This document shows, one piece after another, positions 59,797 through 64,000 of a stretch of 64,000 nucleotides of DNA (position 1 is its first letter; each line of letters starts with the position of its first letter). The notes beneath the pieces were generated by a model. The model worked only from the letters and a program-made list of their open reading frames with translations. It was not told where the DNA came from and ran no database searches. Source of the DNA: Nannochloropsis oceanica (lineage: Eukaryota; Sar; Eustigmatophyceae; Eustigmatales; Monodopsidaceae); assembly GCA_004519485.1 (NCBI GenBank), contig CP038135.1:186001-250000 (forward strand). Reading direction: 5' to 3'. The translations under genes and the position numbers were made by a program.

Positions 59797-61461
59797 ATAT
59801 CGTATGTTACCGTCTGGGTGAGCTTCTAATCCGGCTCTTCCCTCAAAGACTTCCAAGACAGGATCATCCTCTTCCTCCTTCCCTCCCTCCCTCCCTCCCT
59901 CCCTTTCTTCCTTCTCGATCGCGACGTATTCCATCTTCTCCTTTTGCCGTGACGCATTTGGGCCTTCATTTTCCCCTCTTCCTCCTCCTGCTCCTCTGCC
60001 TTCTTCCTCTTCATCTCCACATCCTCCCTCGCGAATAACATATGCCTCATCTAGTGCCTGAACGGACCCACACCCTGCCCCGTCCTCCCACTCTCCCTCC
60101 CTCCCTCCCTTCTTCATCAAAGCACGCTGCATTGCGCGCACTTCCATCACTTCCACTTCTGTCTGCTGCCCTCCCAGCTCCTCCCTTTCCTCCCTTCCTC
60201 TTTCCGTCAGCACCTTGCACAAGTTCTCCAACTCCGCATGTAAAAGCCCTTCCTCCTTCCCTTCCTTTTCCCCTTCCTCCTCCCTTCCCTCATCTTCCAT
60301 CCGTGATAGCACGTCAATGACAGCGCATTGCTGGAGGAAAATATGGGCAACTCGAGCCTCAGCAGCAGCGCGCCGGCGAGAAAGACGATACGCTATATTC
60401 TGCAGGCGCGCTTTGAAAGACTGTCGATGTCGTCCTTCCTTTCCATTGTGCTGGTCCGTGGTGATGACGAGCGAGGTAGAAGGAGAAGAAGAAGGAGCAG
60501 TAGATGAAGAAGAAGGAGAAAGTAGAGAAAGAAGAGGAGGAGGAGAACGGGAGGGACTTCGTAGTCTGAAGGCCTCTGTGAGGCATGCTTCCTCTTCCCG
60601 CAAAACCTGGCTCAGGCAACGTAAAGACTCCTCTTCCTCTTCCTCTTCCTCTGCCTGCATCCCGTCCTCCCGGCTTGGTCTTCGCCGTATAGCGACAGTC
60701 AAGAGTCGTGGTAAAGATTCACCCACCAAGGCGGTCCAAGCTTTAAATGCTGTCTGGAGGTGGAACAAATTTATGCCTTTCCTTGTCATCGTCGGCGCCG
60801 AATCCCAATGCTGCTGCTGCTGCTCTTCCTGCCTGAGCAGCGATGTCATATTGGCAATCACCTCTTCGCCATCTCTCCACCCTTCATTATTATCATGCTC
60901 ATGCGTACTGCCCCCGGCTACCGCAGCCACAATCGCTTGACTCGCCCGCCCCAAGGACTGCAGGAGTGTGGCTCGCAAAGCCGGCATGACCACTGCATGC
61001 GCGCGTGCTTTTTCCTCCTCGACCACACCGTGATGGAGAGCCAACAAAGGTATCATTGGAACGGAAATGCCTCGACCACAATGTAGGGCCAAGGAACCGC
61101 GCAAGAGGCGGAAAATGGATCGAATGTGGGCGTGGAAACATTCGAGGTCTTGGACGAGGGCGAGGAAGGCCGGTGGTGGTTGTGGCGATCGTGGAGCATG
61201 GACGGTGGAAACTCGACGAGAGCTTATCAGGATACCTTGCCGCGCCAGACGGCCACACAGTGGAGGCCACCAATCGTCGTTTTCATGAGGTATTGGTCGT
61301 GAAGGCTGGGACTCGTCTTCTACTTCCTCGGAAAGGGCTCGCATCTCGTGCAAATCAGGGTTCCCGCCCTCGCCTTCCTCTGCTTCTGATGGCTCCGACA
61401 TGGCCATGAAATCAAGGTACCGATTCAAGGGGTCGGAGGATGGCCGCCAGGCGGTAGCCAT
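59329..61461 (-). CDS. Unrecognised Gln/Glu-rich protein, weakly vezatin-like
   Basis: A single 710-codon frame. Residues about 100-290 look helical and folded (LALVQDLECFHAHIRSIFRL, MPALRATLLQSLGRASQAIV, FHLQTAFKAWTALVGESLP). Residues 350-420 form a basic helix (SFKARLQNIAYRLSRRRAAA, then VAHIFLQQCAVIDVLSRMED). Near the C-terminus DDPVLEVFEGR and then LMGELGRVLFHR loosely recall the end of vezatin-like proteins, which tie membranes to myosin, but I see no transmembrane helix and hold this lightly. Acidic stretches, one GGREGG run and two Gln runs (about 11 and 15 residues) fill the rest. The final 15-Gln run is a pure CAG tract at 59419-59463. Confidence 0.6.
59419..59463 (+). repeat. (CTG)15 tract
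   Basis: Fifteen perfect CTG units on the plus strand, read as CAG glutamine codons on the minus strand near the end of the 710-residue protein. A second, shorter CTG tract lies at about 59767-59795 in the same exon. Confidence 0.95.
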
Positions 61462-61782
61462 TCCTGTTTAGGGGGGGTTGAGTGTGGGTTTTGGTGAGGC
61501 AAGCGGGGGGGGGGAGGCAAGCTCTACGAAAGCCCTTTCCCCTAATTTTCACTCCCACCAATCGTGTACACAGGACCATTTGGCGCAGGTACATTTACCA
61601 CTGGTCTTGATATACGTGGCCGCCAGGTAAGGTAAGTGGCTCGTACGGGGGGCTTGTGGGGCTTCGGGCCACGGCAACGGCCGCTAATTTTTCATTTTTG
61701 GGCGATCAGCGTAGGGAGCACTTCACATGGCCAGGTCCTCAGTCGTCACACCACTGCATGCACCTTCACGCGCACAGACAGC
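61462..61782. other. Divergent spacer
   Basis: About 320 bases between two divergent genes, with an 11-base G-run at 61505-61515. A GTG-initiated frame from 61636 enters the next gene but is treated as 5' UTR. Confidence 0.4.
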
Positions 61783-62042
61783 ATGAGGTCGCCCTCGAAG
61801 TCACCACGACACGTGCCCCAACCACCAGAACTCGCGGCGTCCACGAGCACACAAGGCCTTGTCTTCTCCCACCTCGCTTTAATTTTGACGCGGTTGGCCG
61901 CTTACCTGCCAGCGCACGAGGCTCCGCTATTGCGGGAGGTGTCCAATGCCTTTGGCATGCTCGAAGGAGAGCACCGACGGCTGGAAGAGGAGGTGGAACG
62001 GCTGCGGAGATTGGAGCAGGAGTGGCAGCAAAGTTCGCAAGC

Positions 62043-62121
<79 letters not shown>

Positions 62122-63651
62122 GAAATGCATGCCATGTCCCACCTCAGCACCACCGAAGACCTCAAGAGCGCCAAAAGAGGCAGCTCCAGCAACAACAAGC
62201 GCATCCAGGCTTATCGCAAGGCAGTCCAGGAGCGAAACGACAAGATTGCTCAGCTGAGGCAGGAGAAGGAGGAGGCCTTGAGCCAAGTTAATGCGGTTCA
62301 CCGTGAACGACTCCAAGAGAGTGAATCTCGTGCTCATTCCTTAGAAGCCCGCGCAGAGCGTGAGTCTAAGGAAATCCAACAGCTTACTCATTTGGCCATG
62401 TCGATGCAGAAGACTTTGGAGGCGCAGCAAGCGCATGTGGCCTTGCTGTCGTCGGAAAATTTAGAGTTAAAATTGCGATTGGAGGCAGCAGCAGCGACGG
62501 CTTCAATGGTGGGGACAGGGGTAAGAAAGGAGGGCGTTTCAACAGAGTTATCACTTTCTCCCATACGAAGAAGGAACCAAGAGAGGAAGAGGCAGGAGGA
62601 GAAGACTGAGAGGTCGGCACGGGCCCGAGGAGGGGCAGCAGCAGCAGTAGGAGCAAGACATGCAGGCCGCATTAGCCTTGGTGGTGGTGACAGCCGGAGA
62701 CAAGCATTGCTCTGGGATGACGACGATTCGGAGGGAGAGGCTGAGGAGGAGGAAGAGGAGGTGAAAGAGAGAGCAGGGAGTCAACACTTCAAGTCTGCAG
62801 TGAATCGACATCCGAAGGAGGAGATGATGGGAAGTGGGGGAACTGGGGTGGGCGAGTACAGCAGTGGGGAGGACGAACGCGTGTTCGATTACCATGACGT
62901 GACTGTTTTGGATGAGGGGGGGGAGGAGGAGGAGATGGAGGAGGGATTGCTGGTGGAGGAATGTGTGGTAAGGGAAGAGGAACCACCGGCAGCGCCAAGG
63001 AGGGGGAGGTCGGGAAGGAAGGCGACTTCCTCTTCGGCGTCCTATTTTAAGTTGTCGAGTAATACAGCCACAGCCAGGAAGAACAGGACGGAAGGTGCTG
63101 CAGCTACTGCTGCAGCGGCTCCTGCCTCCGCTTGTCCTATCCCTTCGGCCGCTGCTTTGCCTCCTGCTGCCAGTCACTTCCGTCCTCCATCTCTCTACCT
63201 GTCCACCCTCTCCTCCTCGCTTCCGAACCAGGCTTTGTTTACCAGTACCAAGACCACGACTCCTCACGCCTTGCCCATTGCGACTACGGCTTCAAAAAGG
63301 GGGAAGGCAAGCATAGTTAAGCACAACACTCTCACCACCGACGAGAGCAGTGGCAACGGCAGTGGCAGGCAGTATCGAGAAAGTCACGTTGGTGGTGAGG
63401 TGGTGGCGGTGGAGGATGAGGAAGGACGGAAAACTGGTCTCCAGATTCCATCAAAAAAGGTGTGGAACCGCCTCAGTCGCAGTATCTGTGCTCGAAGGCC
63501 ATACAATGACAGTCAAGATGATGTGTTTGCGGCGGGGGGAAGGAGCAGCAGTATGGGGGGGAGGAGCAGCAAGAGCAGTAGCACTGGGAGCAGGCTGAGT
63601 CTTGACGAGCTGCTCACAAGCTTAGGCTTAAAAGAGGAGGAAAGTGGATAA
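61783..63651 (+). CDS. Unrecognised coiled-coil protein with polyglutamine
   Basis: The first ATG in the frame (MRSPSKSPRHVPQPPE) gives 622 residues. A helical stretch (LVFSHLALILTRLAAYLPAH, then LREVSNAFGMLEGEHRRLEE) leads into a coiled coil. It is interrupted by 26 consecutive Gln (62044-62121) and resumes for about 110 residues (AYRKAVQERNDKIAQLRQEK, SLEARAERESKEIQQLTHLA). The second half is low-complexity and acidic. It ends with SRLSLDELLTSLGLKEEESG, a possible short helix. Heptad spacing of Leu and charged residues supports oligomerisation, but no named domain is visible. It is divergent from the 710-residue gene, which also has polyglutamine. Confidence 0.65.
62044..62121 (+). repeat. 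(CAG)25 tract encoding polyglutamine
   Basis: Twenty-five perfect CAG codons followed by one CAA, splitting the coiled coil of the host protein. Confidence 0.97.
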
Positions 63652-64000
63652 GGACTAGGACGATTGTGATGAGGAGGATGACTGGTTTGAAGAAAACGAG
63701 TCGTGCAAGAGGAGGGATGTAGATTAGATCAAGGAAGTTGTGGTATCGGAGACGCACTGCAAAAACAATATTGAATAAAACAGAGTAACCAGATGGACTC
63801 ATAATTTATCGCATCTCTAAATTATGCTTTTTGGCTGTGTTGGTCATTTTCCTTCTCCAGTGCTTATCAAATGCGAGGACACTAATTCGACTCCATGGAA
63901 GGGGTTCTGGTGGGGAGGTTGGTCGTGGAAACCAAGAAAAGACCATACAACACACGATAACGAAGCAACAGGCAGAGGCCTTGAACATTTATCAAGCTTA
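63652..64000. other. Right-edge spacer, nothing recognised
   Basis: AT-richer flank after the coiled-coil gene. A 60-codon minus-strand frame at 63806-63988 has no supporting features. Confidence 0.4.

Noticed and set aside
61636-61782. Upstream start of the coiled-coil gene
   Set aside because: It would need a GTG start; the ATG at 61783 is preferred.
63806-63988. 60-codon minus-strand frame at right edge
   Set aside because: No domain, no homology recognised and no context.

Overview
The window is nuclear DNA from a compact, gene-dense eukaryote, most likely a photosynthetic stramenopile. A eustigmatophyte such as Nannochloropsis/Microchloropsis is my best guess. The evidence is: short introns with GT-AG ends that join in frame; eukaryote-only families (eIF3b, TFIIA large subunit, signal peptidase subunit 2, NDUFB2, zuotin, cyclin Y); and several proteins that begin with a signal peptide followed by a Ser/Arg-rich stretch, once with an AxAF-type junction, as in plastid proteins of algae with a red-algal secondary plastid. 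The genus is inference, because no rRNA or organelle marker is present. I see no tRNA, rRNA, CRISPR array, virus copy or transposon. Intron positions were worked out by reading splice signals and phase, without transcript data.

Layout. 0.7-5 kb: an ANTH-domain (AP180-like) gene and a plastid-type small multidrug export family membrane protein, both minus strand. 6-10 kb: a 12-exon ABCG half-transporter whose introns are full of (GGGA)n and (CCCT)n tracts. 11.6-14.8 kb: a divergent pair, an NAD(P)-binding plastid protein and a carrier of the mitochondrial carrier family. 15.5-19.4 kb: a 1309-residue Sfi1-like Trp-repeat protein. 19.7-25 kb: eIF3b and a C2HC zinc-finger protein. 25.9-32 kb: cyclin Y-like, TFIIA large subunit and a 48-residue membrane protein. 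32.4-38 kb: NDUFB2, a torsin-like AAA+ protein and zuotin/DNAJC2. 38.3-48.7 kb: a fungal-type cystathionine gamma-synthase, then three neighbouring metal-transport genes (Mn-type CDF, TerC, SERCA-like Ca2+ pump). 49-54 kb: an unrecognised protein, signal peptidase subunit 2 and a protein resembling PAXX of the XRCC4 superfamily. 54.7-58.8 kb: a UvrD-like helicase fused to a RecB-type PD-(D/E)XK nuclease, with a possible plastid leader. 59.3-63.7 kb: two poorly recognised proteins with polyglutamine tracts.

Most genes are independent housekeeping units arranged as divergent or convergent neighbours. Two groupings may be functional: the CDF/TerC/SERCA run (divalent cation handling), and the adjacent PAXX-like and helicase-nuclease genes (DNA break repair). 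Across the window, GGGA/TCCC tetranucleotide tracts occur in introns, UTRs and exons, and trinucleotide tracts encode long Gln or Ser runs. The most interesting items are the helicase-nuclease fusion, the torsin-like ATPase, the PAXX-like protein, the paired purine/pyrimidine tracts inside introns and the metal-transport run.
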